Origin: Octadecabacter sp.
Lineage (GTDB): Bacteria; Pseudomonadota; Alphaproteobacteria; Rhodobacterales; Rhodobacteraceae
Length of the DNA stretch: 64,000 bases
Assembly: GCA_028825445.1 (NCBI GenBank)
Contig: JAPKAD010000008.1
Location: 1 to 64,000 of the forward strand
Reading direction: 5' to 3'
Positions 45,860 to 55,536 of the stretch are shown here, one piece after another. The position numbers were made by a program, and so were the translations under genes. The stretch's first letter is position 1. Every line of letters starts with the position of its first letter. Under the pieces are notes generated by a model, which searched no databases, had not been told where the DNA came from, and worked only from the letters and a program-made list of their open reading frames with translations.

Positions 45860-48190
45860 ATGAATGATAAGCTTCACTCTGTTAAAGCAATTTTTGGACG
45901 TGTTCGGGTCAAAGCCCAAAAATGGATTTTGGCCTTTATACTCCTTTTTTCAACTTTAATTGCCCTAGCCACACCTACTCTCGCTCAGAATTTTAATTTT
46001 TCCAGATTTTCAGTTGAAGGAAATCAGCGGATAGAATCTGCAACTATTTTATCGTATTTGGAATTCACATTTGATGAAATTGTCACCGCAGGGGCTATGA
46101 ATGATGCCGCTCAACGGATTCGTGAAACTGGCCTGTTTGAAAGTGTTGACTTTGAGCCTCAAAATGCAAATTTAATTGTTCGAGTGATCGAATTTCCAAC
46201 AATTAATCAAATTACATTTGAGGGCAATTCTCGAGTTCGCGATTCTGAATTAGCTGCAGCCGTTCGTAGCCAATCACGCCGTGTTTATAGCCCCAAACAA
46301 GCTGAAACAGACACTGCGGCAATCGCACAGGTATATGCTGATCAAGGCCGAATAAACGCAACGGTTACACCTCGTATTATCCAACGATCAGACAATAGAA
46401 TCGATTTGATTTTTGTGATCTTTGAAGGTGGTTTGACTGAAGTTGAGCGAATTAGTTTTGTGGGTAATAGTGCATTTGGGGAAAGTCGGCTGCGCCGAGT
46501 TTTGGCAACAAAACAAGCTGGTATTCTTCGTGCTTTGATCAATAGTGATACCTTTATTGCGGATCGTGTGGCATTTGATCAGCAAGTGTTAGCCGATTTT
46601 TATCTCTCACGCGGTTATGTTGATTTTCAAGTTCAGAATGTTGATGTTTCCCTAACACGCGAACGCGATGCCTACTTAATTACGTTTAATATCCAAGAAG
46701 GTCAGCAATTCAAATTTGGTAATTTGTCGGTTACTTCAGAAGTGCTCGGAGCGGATCCCGCCGTATTTAATGACGCACTCCGTTTACGAACAGGCGTAAC
46801 TTATTCACCTGAATTGATCGAACGGGATATATCGCGATTAGAGCTTCTCGCTTTGCGCCAAGGATTAAACTTTGTGCGCATTGATCCGCGCGTAGTTCGT
46901 AAAGATCGTAATTTGACACTTGATGTTGAATTTGCATTGGTTAATGGCCCGCGCATTTTTATTGAACGCATTGATATTGAGGGAAACAACACGACATTGG
47001 ACCGTGTTATCCGTTCGCGCTTCAATGTAATAGAAGGTGATCCATTTAATCCGCGTCAAATTCGCGAAACTGCTGAACGTATCCGTACATTAGGATATTT
47101 CAGTAATGTTGATGTGGATACGCGCGAAGGGACTAGTCCGTATCAGGTGATAATTGATCTTGACGTCACTGAAGCACCAACTGGATCACTTTCGTTTGGT
47201 GGTAACTTTTCGACTGACAACGGTTTTAGCCTAATGGCCAGTTTCAAACAGCGCAATTTCTTAGGCCGTGGTCAGGCGCTGAATTTTAATATCCAAACTG
47301 GTGTAGACAATCAAAACCTTTCGTTTAGCTTCACAGAACCGAACCTATTGGGTCGCGATCTCAGTTTTGGAATTGACACTAATTATAAATCTACGAATTC
47401 GCAAAATGCGCTTTACGATACTTCCCGTGCGTCTTTACGTCCGCGTTTGGGTTTCCCTATCAGCGAAAATGGTCGTCTGATTTTATACTACGCTTATAAT
47501 TATACCGACGTGACACATTATACGCCGTCAGGCCAATCATCACCATTTATTCTTGCTGATTTAGCGCGGGGTGGCATTGGAACCAACGCGCTGGGTTACG
47601 GGTTTAGTTACGATACTCGACGTACGGGTCTAAACCCCAACGCTGGTGTGTTATTCCGCTTTGGGCAGGAGTTTGGTTTTGGTGACAGTAGATTTGCCGA
47701 AACTACCGCTGAGCTAACAGCACAATCTCGCGTTCTGTCAGAAGAAGTCACATTGCGTGCCACGATCGAAGGTGGTCTTTTAAATTACACGAATGGAAAC
47801 AGCCGGATTACGGACCGTTATTTCTTAGGTAGTGGCACCATGCGCGGCTTTGAAGTAGGCGGTATTGGCCCACGCGATACAGCAGCCGAAGAAGCACTTG
47901 GTGGTAATGCTTTTGCTGTGGTTCGCCTTGAGGCAGAATTCCCGTTGGGTTTGCCAGAAGAATATGGAATTTCAGGTGGTGTGTTTCTTGACTATGGGTC
48001 AGTTTGGGATGTGGGAAGCAATGCTGGCCCAGTTTTGTATGATGATTTCACGCCGCGTACAATTGCGGGTGTCTCAATTTTCTGGAAAACACCAATTGGT
48101 CCCCTACGTTTTAATTACACCGAACCACTGAATGTACAGCTTAACGACGAAACCAAACAGTTTGATTTGACAGTTTCGACAGACTTTTAA
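45860..48190 (+). CDS. bamA: outer membrane protein assembly factor BamA
   Basis: BamA inserts beta-barrel proteins into the outer membrane. The 776-residue protein has a signal peptide (ending TPTLAQ near residue 43), five POTRA domains (about 44-440; for example FSVEGNQRIESATILSYL and IDIEGNNTTLDRVIRSRFN), and a 16-strand barrel with the lid-loop motif DRYFLGSGTMRGFEVGGIGP and the final strand ending in F. Its TAA overlaps the ATG of the Skp-like gene. Confidence 0.96.
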   Translation: MNDKLHSVKAIFGRVRVKAQKWILAFILLFSTLIALATPTLAQNFNFSRFSVEGNQRIESATILSYLEFTFDEIVTAGAMNDAAQRIRETGLFESVDFEPQNANLIVRVIEFPTINQITFEGNSRVRDSELAAAVRSQSRRVYSPKQAETDTAAIAQVYADQGRINATVTPRIIQRSDNRIDLIFVIFEGGLTEVERISFVGNSAFGESRLRRVLATKQAGILRALINSDTFIADRVAFDQQVLADFYLSRGYVDFQVQNVDVSLTRERDAYLITFNIQEGQQFKFGNLSVTSEVLGADPAVFNDALRLRTGVTYSPELIERDISRLELLALRQGLNFVRIDPRVVRKDRNLTLDVEFALVNGPRIFIERIDIEGNNTTLDRVIRSRFNVIEGDPFNPRQIRETAERIRTLGYFSNVDVDTREGTSPYQVIIDLDVTEAPTGSLSFGGNFSTDNGFSLMASFKQRNFLGRGQALNFNIQTGVDNQNLSFSFTEPNLLGRDLSFGIDTNYKSTNSQNALYDTSRASLRPRLGFPISENGRLILYYAYNYTDVTHYTPSGQSSPFILADLARGGIGTNALGYGFSYDTRRTGLNPNAGVLFRFGQEFGFGDSRFAETTAELTAQSRVLSEEVTLRATIEGGLLNYTNGNSRITDRYFLGSGTMRGFEVGGIGPRDTAAEEALGGNAFAVVRLEAEFPLGLPEEYGISGGVFLDYGSVWDVGSNAGPVLYDDFTPRTIAGVSIFWKTPIGPLRFNYTEPLNVQLNDETKQFDLTVSTDF

Positions 48191-48813
48191 TGACCTCAAA
48201 GATTTCATGTAAACTTGCCAGCCTTATAGTTGCTTCACTTGCAGAAACAGCTGTTGCACAACAAAATCTTGGTGCGCCAAAAGTTGAGGTGACCGTTGAA
48301 CAAGTCGTATCCACTATTTTAACAATAGACATTGATTGGTTTTTTTCGCAATCCCAGTTTGGGCAGCGCGTGGCGCAAAGCTATGCGGCAGAGCGTGAAG
48401 CGCTGGCGATGGAGAATAGCCGAATTGCGGCTGCGTTACGTGAAGAGGAACTCGTCCTGACAGCGCAGCGTGCAAACATGGCTCCGGCTGTTTTTCGTAC
48501 TCAAGCTGAAAATTTTGACGAAAAAGCTCAAAACATTCGCAGCGCGCAAGACGCGAAAGAACGCGCACTAGAAGACACATTGGAACAAGGTCGTGATCAA
48601 TTTTTTGAAGTGACACGTCCGATTTTGGGACAGTTGATGGTGGACCGTAAAGCTTTTGCCATTCTGGACCGCAGATCAGTGATGTTGTCATTAGGCAGCA
48701 TTGATGTCACCGAAGATGCTATCGCACGGATTGACGCCCTGATTGGTGAAGGGACGGGGGTAACACTTGGAACGAATACCGATTTAAGTCCTGACACGGG
48801 GGGCGAAAACTAA
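48190..48813 (+). CDS. OmpH/Skp family periplasmic chaperone
   Basis: The 207-residue exported protein has a signal peptide (LASLIVASLAETAVAQ) and a long charged helical region (about 65-135, AAALREEELVLTAQRANM, REALAMENSRI) expected to form the two arms of the Skp trimer, which holds unfolded outer-membrane proteins for BamA. The sequence is divergent from E. coli Skp, as usual in this group, and the assignment leans on position directly after bamA (TAATG overlap) and before fabZ. Confidence 0.86.
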   Translation: MTSKISCKLASLIVASLAETAVAQQNLGAPKVEVTVEQVVSTILTIDIDWFFSQSQFGQRVAQSYAAEREALAMENSRIAAALREEELVLTAQRANMAPAVFRTQAENFDEKAQNIRSAQDAKERALEDTLEQGRDQFFEVTRPILGQLMVDRKAFAILDRRSVMLSLGSIDVTEDAIARIDALIGEGTGVTLGTNTDLSPDTGGEN

Positions 48814-48895
48814 ACCCACCTTGCCGTGGTGATATGGTCTTGCTAGTCAGATCAAATAAATAATTTGGTTGCGTCGCGTTTAAATGGAGAACAAT

Positions 48896-49357
48896 ATGTC
48901 AGCCCCCTTCACCTCTGCGGATATCCAGTTGATTCAACGAATTATCCCGCACCGCTACCCGTTTCTTTTGGTGGACAAGGTCATCGATATTGATGGTACA
49001 AATACGGCAACAGGTATCAAGAATGTTACTATGAATGAACCGCATTTCCAGGGTCATTTTCCCGGCTTCCCCATCATGCCTGGTGTGACGATCATAGAGG
49101 GGATGGCTCAAACATCTGCCGTTATGGTTGGAACCACAATGAAACTAATGGACAAAAACATGCTGATATATTTTATGGGAATTGATAATTGCAAATTCCG
49201 GCGCAAGGTTTTGCCAGGAGATGTATTGCGCATGGCAATTCAAACAACACGCGGAAAGCCCGGTGGCAAGGTGTGGAAATTCAAAGGCGTGGCAACGGTG
49301 GATGGTGAACTCGCCGCAGAAGCAGAGTTCACTGCGATGATGGATGTGCAGGCCTAA
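48896..49357 (+). CDS. fabZ: 3-hydroxyacyl-ACP dehydratase FabZ
   Basis: FabZ dehydrates 3-hydroxyacyl-ACP in fatty acid synthesis and competes with LpxA for substrate. From ATG 48896 there are 153 residues with [14 protein letters not shown], the catalytic histidine in [18 protein letters not shown], and the glutamate in [14 protein letters not shown] 48884 is rejected because its first bases form the GGAGA ribosome site for 48896. lpxA follows 3 bp after the stop. Confidence 0.96.
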   Translation: MSAPFTSADIQLIQRIIPHRYPFLLVDKVIDIDGTNTATGIKNVTMNEPHFQGHFPGFPIMPGVTIIEGMAQTSAVMVGTTMKLMDKNMLIYFMGIDNCKFRRKVLPGDVLRMAIQTTRGKPGGKVWKFKGVATVDGELAAEAEFTAMMDVQA

Positions 49358-49360
49358 CTC

Positions 49361-50140
49361 ATGACCATTCACCCTTCAGCAATCATCGAAGATGGGGCTC
49401 AAATTGGTATTGGTGTGTCGATTGGTCCGTTCTGCATTGTAGGTGCGAAAGTTGTGCTTCAGGATCGCGTTGAACTGAAATCACACGTTGTCGTGACGGG
49501 TGATACGAAGGTCGGCGAAGACACGACAATCTTTCCATTTTGCTGTATTGGTGAGATTCCTCAGGACGTAAAATTCAAAGGTGAGGCTGCAAAGTTAATT
49601 ATTGGTGAACGCAATCGAATCCGTGAACATGTGACAATGAATCCTGGAACTGAAGGTGGCGGTGGAGTTACATCTATCGGTAATGACGGTTTTTTTCTTG
49701 CAGGTTGTCATGTCGCACATGACGCGCGAGTAGGCGACCGTGTGATTATCGTCAACCAATCCGCCGTCGGTGGGCATTGTGTAATTGAGGACGATGTTAT
49801 CATTGGTGGACTTTGCGGTATCCACCAGTTTGTACGAATTGGTTGCGGTGCCATCATTGGCGCGCTGTCCATGGTCACAAACGACGTCATCCCACACGGT
49901 TTGGTGGTGGGTCCGCGCGGTGAATTGGACGGTTTGAACCTCGTTGGGTTGAAACGTCGTGGGGTTGATCGCAAAGATATCACAGCGCTGCGCGTGGCGT
50001 TCCAAACTCTGAAGGATGGGGAGGGGTCGTTCATGGATCGCGCTCGTCGACTAGATGCGGATAGTGATAGCAAGCATGTATCAGAAATGATGGATTTCAT
50101 TTTGGGTGAGACCCGGCGCAATTTTTTGACTCCGAGGTGA
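49361..50140 (+). CDS. lpxA: acyl-ACP--UDP-N-acetylglucosamine O-acyltransferase
   Basis: LpxA starts lipid A synthesis by putting a 3-hydroxyacyl chain on UDP-GlcNAc. The 259 residues form a left-handed helix of hexapeptide repeats (about 1-190: IHPSAIIEDGAQIG, IGPFCIVGAKVV) with the catalytic histidine in the CHVAHDARVGD segment, and a helical C-terminus. It lies directly between fabZ and lpxI. Confidence 0.96.
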   Translation: MTIHPSAIIEDGAQIGIGVSIGPFCIVGAKVVLQDRVELKSHVVVTGDTKVGEDTTIFPFCCIGEIPQDVKFKGEAAKLIIGERNRIREHVTMNPGTEGGGGVTSIGNDGFFLAGCHVAHDARVGDRVIIVNQSAVGGHCVIEDDVIIGGLCGIHQFVRIGCGAIIGALSMVTNDVIPHGLVVGPRGELDGLNLVGLKRRGVDRKDITALRVAFQTLKDGEGSFMDRARRLDADSDSKHVSEMMDFILGETRRNFLTPR

Positions 50141-50147
50141 AACGGAA

Positions 50148-50948
50148 ATGACACTTGCTCTGATCGCGGGTTTGGGTGGGTTGCCAATAGTTTTAGCGGC
50201 ATCTCTGCAAAAGCAGGGTCGCTCTTTAATCCTTTGCGAGATGTACGGATTTGTTTCCAAGGTGACGGGCGATTTTCACCGAATTCCTTTCAGGTTTGAA
50301 ACACTCGGAACATTTCTTTCAGCCTTGAAAAAAGCTGGTGTGACTGAGGTTTGCATGGCTGGTGAAATTCAGCGCCCTAAAGTTGATCCATCTTTCATTG
50401 ATGCAGCTACGATGCCGCTGGTGCCGCGATTAATGGCAGCAATGGCCAAAGGTGATGATGGTACTCTGAGTGCTGTTGTTGCTTTGTTTGAAGAATATGG
50501 GTTCTCTGTGGTTGGTGCTCATGACATTGCACCTGAATTATTGCCGATGCCGGGCTTTCATACGCGGGTAGAGCCACCAGATTTGACGAACGCTATTACT
50601 GCAGCAGAGGTTGCTTTGATTGATATGGGTCAGATGGACCTTGGTCAGGCACTATTATTGCAAGGCAGTGAGGTTATTGCACGCGAAGATGGTCGCGGCA
50701 CAGCTGCCATGCTGAAGGATTTACAAACGCAGGGAAACGGATTGGGTGTGACCTTGTTTAAAGCTCCAAAACCAAATCAAAATATGCGAGTTGATATGCC
50801 TCTGATTGGTCCTGATACCGCTAAACAAGTCGTTGACGCTGGACTGGCAGGTATTGTGATTCCATATGGTGTGGTCATGGTGTTGGACTTGCCGCAGATC
50901 ATCATTACCCTTGATATGCATGGCTTATTTTTATGGGTAACACATTGA
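50148..50948 (+). CDS. lpxI: UDP-2,3-diacylglucosamine hydrolase LpxI (DUF1009)
   Basis: LpxI removes UMP from UDP-2,3-diacylglucosamine to give lipid X. It is the alphaproteobacterial replacement for LpxH. The 266 residues include LALIAGLGGLPIVLAAS at the start, MAGEIQRPKVDP, GDDGTLSAVVALFEEYGF and the late ARDGRGTAAM-like AREDGRGTAAML and KAPKPNQNMRVDMPLIGP. It overlaps lpxB by 16 bp. No LpxH is needed with this gene present. Confidence 0.94.
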   Translation: MTLALIAGLGGLPIVLAASLQKQGRSLILCEMYGFVSKVTGDFHRIPFRFETLGTFLSALKKAGVTEVCMAGEIQRPKVDPSFIDAATMPLVPRLMAAMAKGDDGTLSAVVALFEEYGFSVVGAHDIAPELLPMPGFHTRVEPPDLTNAITAAEVALIDMGQMDLGQALLLQGSEVIAREDGRGTAAMLKDLQTQGNGLGVTLFKAPKPNQNMRVDMPLIGPDTAKQVVDAGLAGIVIPYGVVMVLDLPQIIITLDMHGLFLWVTH

Positions 50949-52108
50949 AGGTGTTCATAATTGCAGGAGAACCGTCTGGTGACAAACTCGGTGCATCCCT
51001 GATGAAAGGGTTGGCAGCGCAAGTGCGAGACATCGAATTTGAAGGAATCGGTGGGCCATTGATGGAAGACCAGAGCCTAGAGAGCCTGTTCCCGATAGAT
51101 GAATTAACTCTCATGGGAATCGCGGAAATTTTGCCAAAATATTTTCACCTTAAAAGTCGTATACGCCAGACTGCCAAAGCAATAATTGCCTCTAAGTCTA
51201 ATGTGTTGATTACAATCGATAGCCCCGATTTTTGCCTGCGGGTTGCGAAATTGGTTAAGGCTGGATCAAATATTCCAACAGTGCATTATGTTGCACCTAC
51301 TGTTTGGGCATGGCGTCCGAAACGCGCTGCTCGGATGGCACGCTACATCGACCATGTCCTTGCTTTATTTCCATTTGAGCCTCACTATATGGATAAGGCG
51401 GGCATGTCCTGTGATTTTGTTGGCCATCCCGTTGCTGCCGAACCATCTGTGTCTCTCGCCGAACTTGATGATTTTAAAATTCGCCACGGCATTATCCATC
51501 ACCCTGTATTGGCTATTCTTCCTGGATCGCGACAATCGGAAATATCGCATCTTGGTGCAACGTTCAACTCTTCCTACGCACAAGTTGCAGCCATTTTCGG
51601 GACTGTATTAGTTCCGACGTTGCCGCATCTGGCTAAGGCCGTAAGCGATGCTTTGCCTTTGCCGGGCGCATCTTTGCGCTGTATCGTATCTGGGTCAGAA
51701 ATGTCGCCCCAAGACGCCGCTCGTGAACGCCATATCGCCATGGCTTTTGCAGATGTTGCGCTAGCAACGTCAGGTACAGTGTCCTTGGAATTGGCTGCGG
51801 CTCATACGCCAATGGTGATTGCCTATGACATGCATTGGATCAGCCGCCAGATTATTAGCCGCATGTTGCTGACGGACACTGTGACCCTGGTAAATTTAGT
51901 TTCTGAAACCCGCGCCATACCTGAATTTATAGGTTCTAATTGTGAACCAGTTACAATTGCGGCGGCGCTTATGGCAACGCTTGCGGACCCATCCGCGCAG
52001 TTGGATGCACTTGATCTAACAATGGACCGTTTGGGACGTGGTGGTGAGGCACTCGGATTGCGGGCTGCACGCGCCGTGCTTGCACACCTTACGACAAAAA
52101 ATATTTGA
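50933..52108 (+). CDS. lpxB: lipid-A-disaccharide synthase
   Basis: LpxB joins lipid X and UDP-2,3-diacylglucosamine into the lipid A disaccharide; it is a GT19 glycosyltransferase on the inner membrane. The 391-residue protein has VFIIAGEPSGDKLGASLMKG, TIDSPDFCLRVAK, YVAPTVWAWRPKRA, LPGSRQSEI and the GTVSLELAAAHTPMVIAY stretch. With lpxA, lpxI and the distant lpxD, the window encodes the path to the disaccharide apart from LpxC. Confidence 0.95.
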   Translation: MGNTLKVFIIAGEPSGDKLGASLMKGLAAQVRDIEFEGIGGPLMEDQSLESLFPIDELTLMGIAEILPKYFHLKSRIRQTAKAIIASKSNVLITIDSPDFCLRVAKLVKAGSNIPTVHYVAPTVWAWRPKRAARMARYIDHVLALFPFEPHYMDKAGMSCDFVGHPVAAEPSVSLAELDDFKIRHGIIHHPVLAILPGSRQSEISHLGATFNSSYAQVAAIFGTVLVPTLPHLAKAVSDALPLPGASLRCIVSGSEMSPQDAARERHIAMAFADVALATSGTVSLELAAAHTPMVIAYDMHWISRQIISRMLLTDTVTLVNLVSETRAIPEFIGSNCEPVTIAAALMATLADPSAQLDALDLTMDRLGRGGEALGLRAARAVLAHLTTKNI

Positions 52109-52123
52109 TTTTAGGAGAAATCG

Positions 52124-52900
52124 ATGCCTGCACCAACGAATGATCTAAAGGCAGCGCTTGAACGTGGTGTTACTCAATGTGGTATCTGGTTGGCATTGGC
52201 CAATGAGACGGTTGCAGAAATAGCAGGAAAGGCTGGGTTTGATTGGTGTTTAATTGACGCAGAACACGGACCCAATACACTCACAACGATTGCTACGCAG
52301 CTTCGTGCACTTGCTGGTACACCTGCACACGCGGTGGTGCGTGTCCCGATGGATGAAGATTGGATGCTTAAACAGGTACTCGATCTTGGCGTACAGACAG
52401 TCGTGGTGCCGATGGTGAACACTGCCAAACAAGCTGCGCAAGTCGCTGCTGCTGTACGCTATCCGAATTCAATTTCTGGCGTAGGTACACGGGGTATGGG
52501 GGCGGTGCTTGCACGGGCGTCTGACTATGGGGAGATTGTCGATTATGTCAGTTCTGCCAACGAACAAATTTTTCTGTTCGTGCAGATCGAAAGTGCACAA
52601 GCCGTTGCAAATGTTGATGCTATCGCTGCAACCATCGGTGTGGACGGAGTATTTGTTGGTCCTGCTGACCTCAGTGCCGATATGGGTTTTGTTGGCCAAA
52701 TTGATGCGCCAGAGGTAATTGCTGCGATTGATCACGTTTATGCTCGCACCAAAGCAGCAGGTAAAATTGTTGGTACTGTTGTGTTCGATGAGAACGACTT
52801 TCAGAATCAAATCGACAGAGGTGTCACGTTTCTTGGACTTGGCGGCGACGGCTTCTTGTTGCGAAAGTCGTTGCGTTTGCTAGCAGCCAAAGCGCCCTAA
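52124..52900 (+). CDS. HpcH/HpaI aldolase family protein
   Basis: The 258-residue protein is a class II, metal-dependent pyruvate aldolase of the HpaI type. Typical parts are CGIWLALANETVAEIAGKAGFDWCLIDAEHGPN (read as GIWLALAN and WCLIDAEHGPN), the VRVPMDEDW turn, and VDGVFVGPADLSADMGF near the end, with the metal-binding glutamate and aspartate. Relatives cleave 4-hydroxy-2-oxo acids such as 2-oxohept-3-ene or deoxy-sugar acids. Which one applies here is open. It follows lpxB by 15 bp, possibly by operon extension, and has no evident link to lipid A. Confidence 0.85.
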   Translation: MPAPTNDLKAALERGVTQCGIWLALANETVAEIAGKAGFDWCLIDAEHGPNTLTTIATQLRALAGTPAHAVVRVPMDEDWMLKQVLDLGVQTVVVPMVNTAKQAAQVAAAVRYPNSISGVGTRGMGAVLARASDYGEIVDYVSSANEQIFLFVQIESAQAVANVDAIAATIGVDGVFVGPADLSADMGFVGQIDAPEVIAAIDHVYARTKAAGKIVGTVVFDENDFQNQIDRGVTFLGLGGDGFLLRKSLRLLAAKAP

Positions 52901-52966
52901 TAAGGTGGACTTAAAATAACTAACTTTGGTCGATGCATACATCAATCATCAGATTATCTACGCCCA

Positions 52967-54079
52967 TCAGTAAGGTGCGTCGTCTAAAACGCCATGTGCC
53001 GACATTTGTTGGTACAGCAAGCCTTCGCGCAAACCGCGATCTGCAACAGACAAACGGTCTGTTGGCCAAAGCCGCATTAAAGTTTGTAGGATTGCAGCGC
53101 CAGACATGATTAAAGCTTGACGGTCTTTTCCGATGCGCGTGTCAGCTTTACGCCCAGCTTCGCCTTGCCTGAGGTATCCTTGAATTACCGTATCAATCTG
53201 ATCTGAAGTCATGCACAGCCCGTCAACTTTGGTGCGATCATAGCGTCTCAAGCCCAGATGACTGGCCGCGACTGCTGTGACTGTTCCGGAGGTTCCAACA
53301 ATCTGGAAACCTTCTCGAAGTTGTTCTTGTGCCGATGGCGCAAATTTTTCGAGACTTTCCTCAAAGAACCATGACATTAGTGCAAAGCGCGCAGAGTCAT
53401 CTTCCACGTCGGCAAACTGGTCATGCAAAGTAGCCACGCCTAATGGCACAGAAATCCAGTCGACGACCTTGGCGGCGGCAAAAGGTCCTGGGGCTTGGCT
53501 AAAGCCCGAATGGAGGCGCATGATGGCACGCGGGCGCTCATGAGACGGTACGTCCGTTAAATCAATCCAGACAAGTTCTGTTGACCCACCACCAATGTCC
53601 ACAACAAGCAATTGATCGGTTTTGGTGCTGACTAGTGGTGCACACGAAATGACTGCCAAACGCGCTTCTTCTTCGGGCTCTATAATCTCAAGCATAAGAC
53701 CAGTTTCGCGTTTCACTTGTTGAATGAAATAATGTGAATTGCGTGCGCGACGACATGCTTCGGTCGCGATAAGTCGCATGTTCTTGACGTTATGGCGCTG
53801 CAATTTTAGGCGGCACACACGCATAGCATTTAATGTACGCGCCATGGAGGCGCGAGATAATTTGCCAGTCTGTTCCAGCCCTTGTCCAAGTTGGACAGAT
53901 CTGGAAAAGCTGTCGACCACGTGAAACTGGCTGCCCTTGGGTTGGGCAATCAGCATGCGGCAACTGTTCGTGCCCAAATCCAACGCGGCGTATAGCCTAG
54001 ATGGATAGGGCGGTGTCGGCACGGGGTGCTCTACCGAAATTGGGAACGCGCCCGCACCATTGGGACGCTTGGGCGTCAT
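52967..54079 (-). CDS. Ppx/GppA family phosphatase
   Basis: The 370-residue protein has the sugar-kinase/actin-like fold of exopolyphosphatase and pppGpp phosphatase. Blocks are YAALDLGTNSCRMLIAQP, QLGQGLEQTGKLS, RLIATEACRRARN, EPEEEARLAVISC and VVDIGGGSTELVWI. It lacks the long C-terminal HD part of E. coli GppA, which is common in alphaproteobacteria. The start is put at 54079 because GGAGGG lies seven to eight bases upstream; ATG 54094 would place that site inside the gene. It is divergent from the folate trio. Confidence 0.9.
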   Translation of the reverse strand: MTPKRPNGAGAFPISVEHPVPTPPYPSRLYAALDLGTNSCRMLIAQPKGSQFHVVDSFSRSVQLGQGLEQTGKLSRASMARTLNAMRVCRLKLQRHNVKNMRLIATEACRRARNSHYFIQQVKRETGLMLEIIEPEEEARLAVISCAPLVSTKTDQLLVVDIGGGSTELVWIDLTDVPSHERPRAIMRLHSGFSQAPGPFAAAKVVDWISVPLGVATLHDQFADVEDDSARFALMSWFFEESLEKFAPSAQEQLREGFQIVGTSGTVTAVAASHLGLRRYDRTKVDGLCMTSDQIDTVIQGYLRQGEAGRKADTRIGKDRQALIMSGAAILQTLMRLWPTDRLSVADRGLREGLLYQQMSAHGVLDDAPY

Positions 54080-54283
54080 TTTAACGCCCTCCATTTTGAG
54101 TTACTTGTAACTTATGCTCACGGCAGAGGTCGTGCAAGGCTTGTCGTCACCCTCACAGTCATGATGAAGATAATGATCTCCAACAGGGGTCGCCAAATGC
54201 CTGCACGATGTCGAAAATGGGCGTCGTAGATTATTGGACCCAGTTTAAGAGTAACTCGAAACGCAGGTGGCAAAGGGAATCGC

Positions 54284-54589
54284 ATGGCAGATGTAGTAGT
54301 CGTTTATTGGCGGGACATCCCCGCGCAGGTCATCGTTGGCAAAGGTCGACGAGCGACAAAAATTCAGTTGAGTGAACGTTTTGAACAAGCTATAGACCGC
54401 GCTGCGATGAAATCTGGTGCTGCCAGCACTGACGACTATCTTGCAGATTGGCGTAAGGCTGCATCATATTCTGTCGATGGGTCTGACGCTGATGTAGCCG
54501 CTGCCGAAGCTTCGAGATTTGAGACTGAATACGACAAAGACCGTCTTATTATTTTAATTAACAATGATGGCCGCGCAATAGTGCGCTGA
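54284..54589 (+). CDS. 'virulence factor' domain protein (PF13769-like)
   Basis: The 101-residue protein (VVVVYWRDIPAQVIVGKGRR, then FEQAIDRAAMKSGA and TDDYLADWRK) matches what I recall of the small Pfam 'Virulence factor' family. The name is historical and no biochemical role is established. It lies 11 bp ahead of the methylenetetrahydrofolate reductase gene, a linkage I recall from other Rhodobacterales, so a role in folate/corrinoid methyl transfer is more likely than virulence. Confidence 0.75.
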   Translation: MADVVVVYWRDIPAQVIVGKGRRATKIQLSERFEQAIDRAAMKSGAASTDDYLADWRKAASYSVDGSDADVAAAEASRFETEYDKDRLIILINNDGRAIVR

Positions 54590-54600
54590 AGGAGAGTCTT

Positions 54601-55527
54601 ATGGCACTTTTAAGCTTCCACAGAAAAAATGACGCGCCAACAGGCTTGAATTTGCAACTTGAGGCATTCTTGGGTGGGTATTCTATTGAAGTTATGCCGC
54701 GTACCGCCGAAAAAGTCGAAGATTTTGCCGCCTTACTGCCATTAGGCACGTTGATTTACGTCGCTCACATTGAAGGTACGCCCATCGAGGACATGGTCGC
54801 GACAGCAAAGCGGCTTGCCGACGCAGGATATCCAGTCATGCCACATTTTCCTGCCCGTATTATCAAAAATGCGGAGGTACTGGAAAATTGGATCGCCATG
54901 TATCAAGGCGAGGCGGGCGTTGATAAGGCACTGTTGCTCGCGGGTGGCGTGGCCAAGCCGCACGGTGATTTTGAAAACTCAATGCAACTTTTAGAAAATG
55001 GCGCTTTTGATCGTGCAGGTTTCAAATCCTTGCACATCGCGGGTCATCCTGAAGGCAACAAAGACATCGATCCCAAGGGCGGTATGGCCAACGTCGATGA
55101 TGCGCTTCGCTGGAAGCAGAAATTTAACGAAACGACAGATGCAAAAATGGCGTTGGTAACGCAGTTCGCGTTTGAGGCCATCCCGATCATTGCTTGGGTT
55201 GATAGCTTAAAAGAAGCTGGCATCGATATTCCAGTCCACATCGGTATCGCTGGTCCAGCGAAGCTACAAACTATGATAAAGTTTGCGATTGCCTGTGGCG
55301 TTGGGCCATCGCTCAGAGTGCTTCAAAAGCGTGCCAAAGATGTAACCAAGCTGTTGTTGCCATTCAATCCCACAACAGTGTTGACAGAACTGGCAGCCCA
55401 CAAGGCTGAAAATCCAGATTTTAATATTGAAAAAGTACATTTCTTTCCCCTTGGTGGCATTAAAACTAATGCAACTTGGGCCATTCAAAATGGTGGGGCG
55501 TCTGCCGTACCCGCAAATCTGTCTTAA
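54601..55527 (+). CDS. methylenetetrahydrofolate reductase
   Basis: The 308-residue TIM-barrel protein belongs to the MetF family, reducing 5,10-methylene-THF to 5-methyl-THF. Features are the early SIEVMPRTAEKVEDF (family EVxPP), YVAHIEGTPIEDM, GYPVMPHFPAR, and LLLAGGVAKPHGDF. It is a short, divergent form typical of C1-metabolism clusters, not the 290-300 residue E. coli-type MetF tied to methionine. GGAGAG stands before the ATG. A methyltransferase gene follows 9 bp later, so the two probably act in sequence. Confidence 0.88.
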   Translation: MALLSFHRKNDAPTGLNLQLEAFLGGYSIEVMPRTAEKVEDFAALLPLGTLIYVAHIEGTPIEDMVATAKRLADAGYPVMPHFPARIIKNAEVLENWIAMYQGEAGVDKALLLAGGVAKPHGDFENSMQLLENGAFDRAGFKSLHIAGHPEGNKDIDPKGGMANVDDALRWKQKFNETTDAKMALVTQFAFEAIPIIAWVDSLKEAGIDIPVHIGIAGPAKLQTMIKFAIACGVGPSLRVLQKRAKDVTKLLLPFNPTTVLTELAAHKAENPDFNIEKVHFFPLGGIKTNATWAIQNGGASAVPANLS

Positions 55528-55536
55528 GGACCTGAT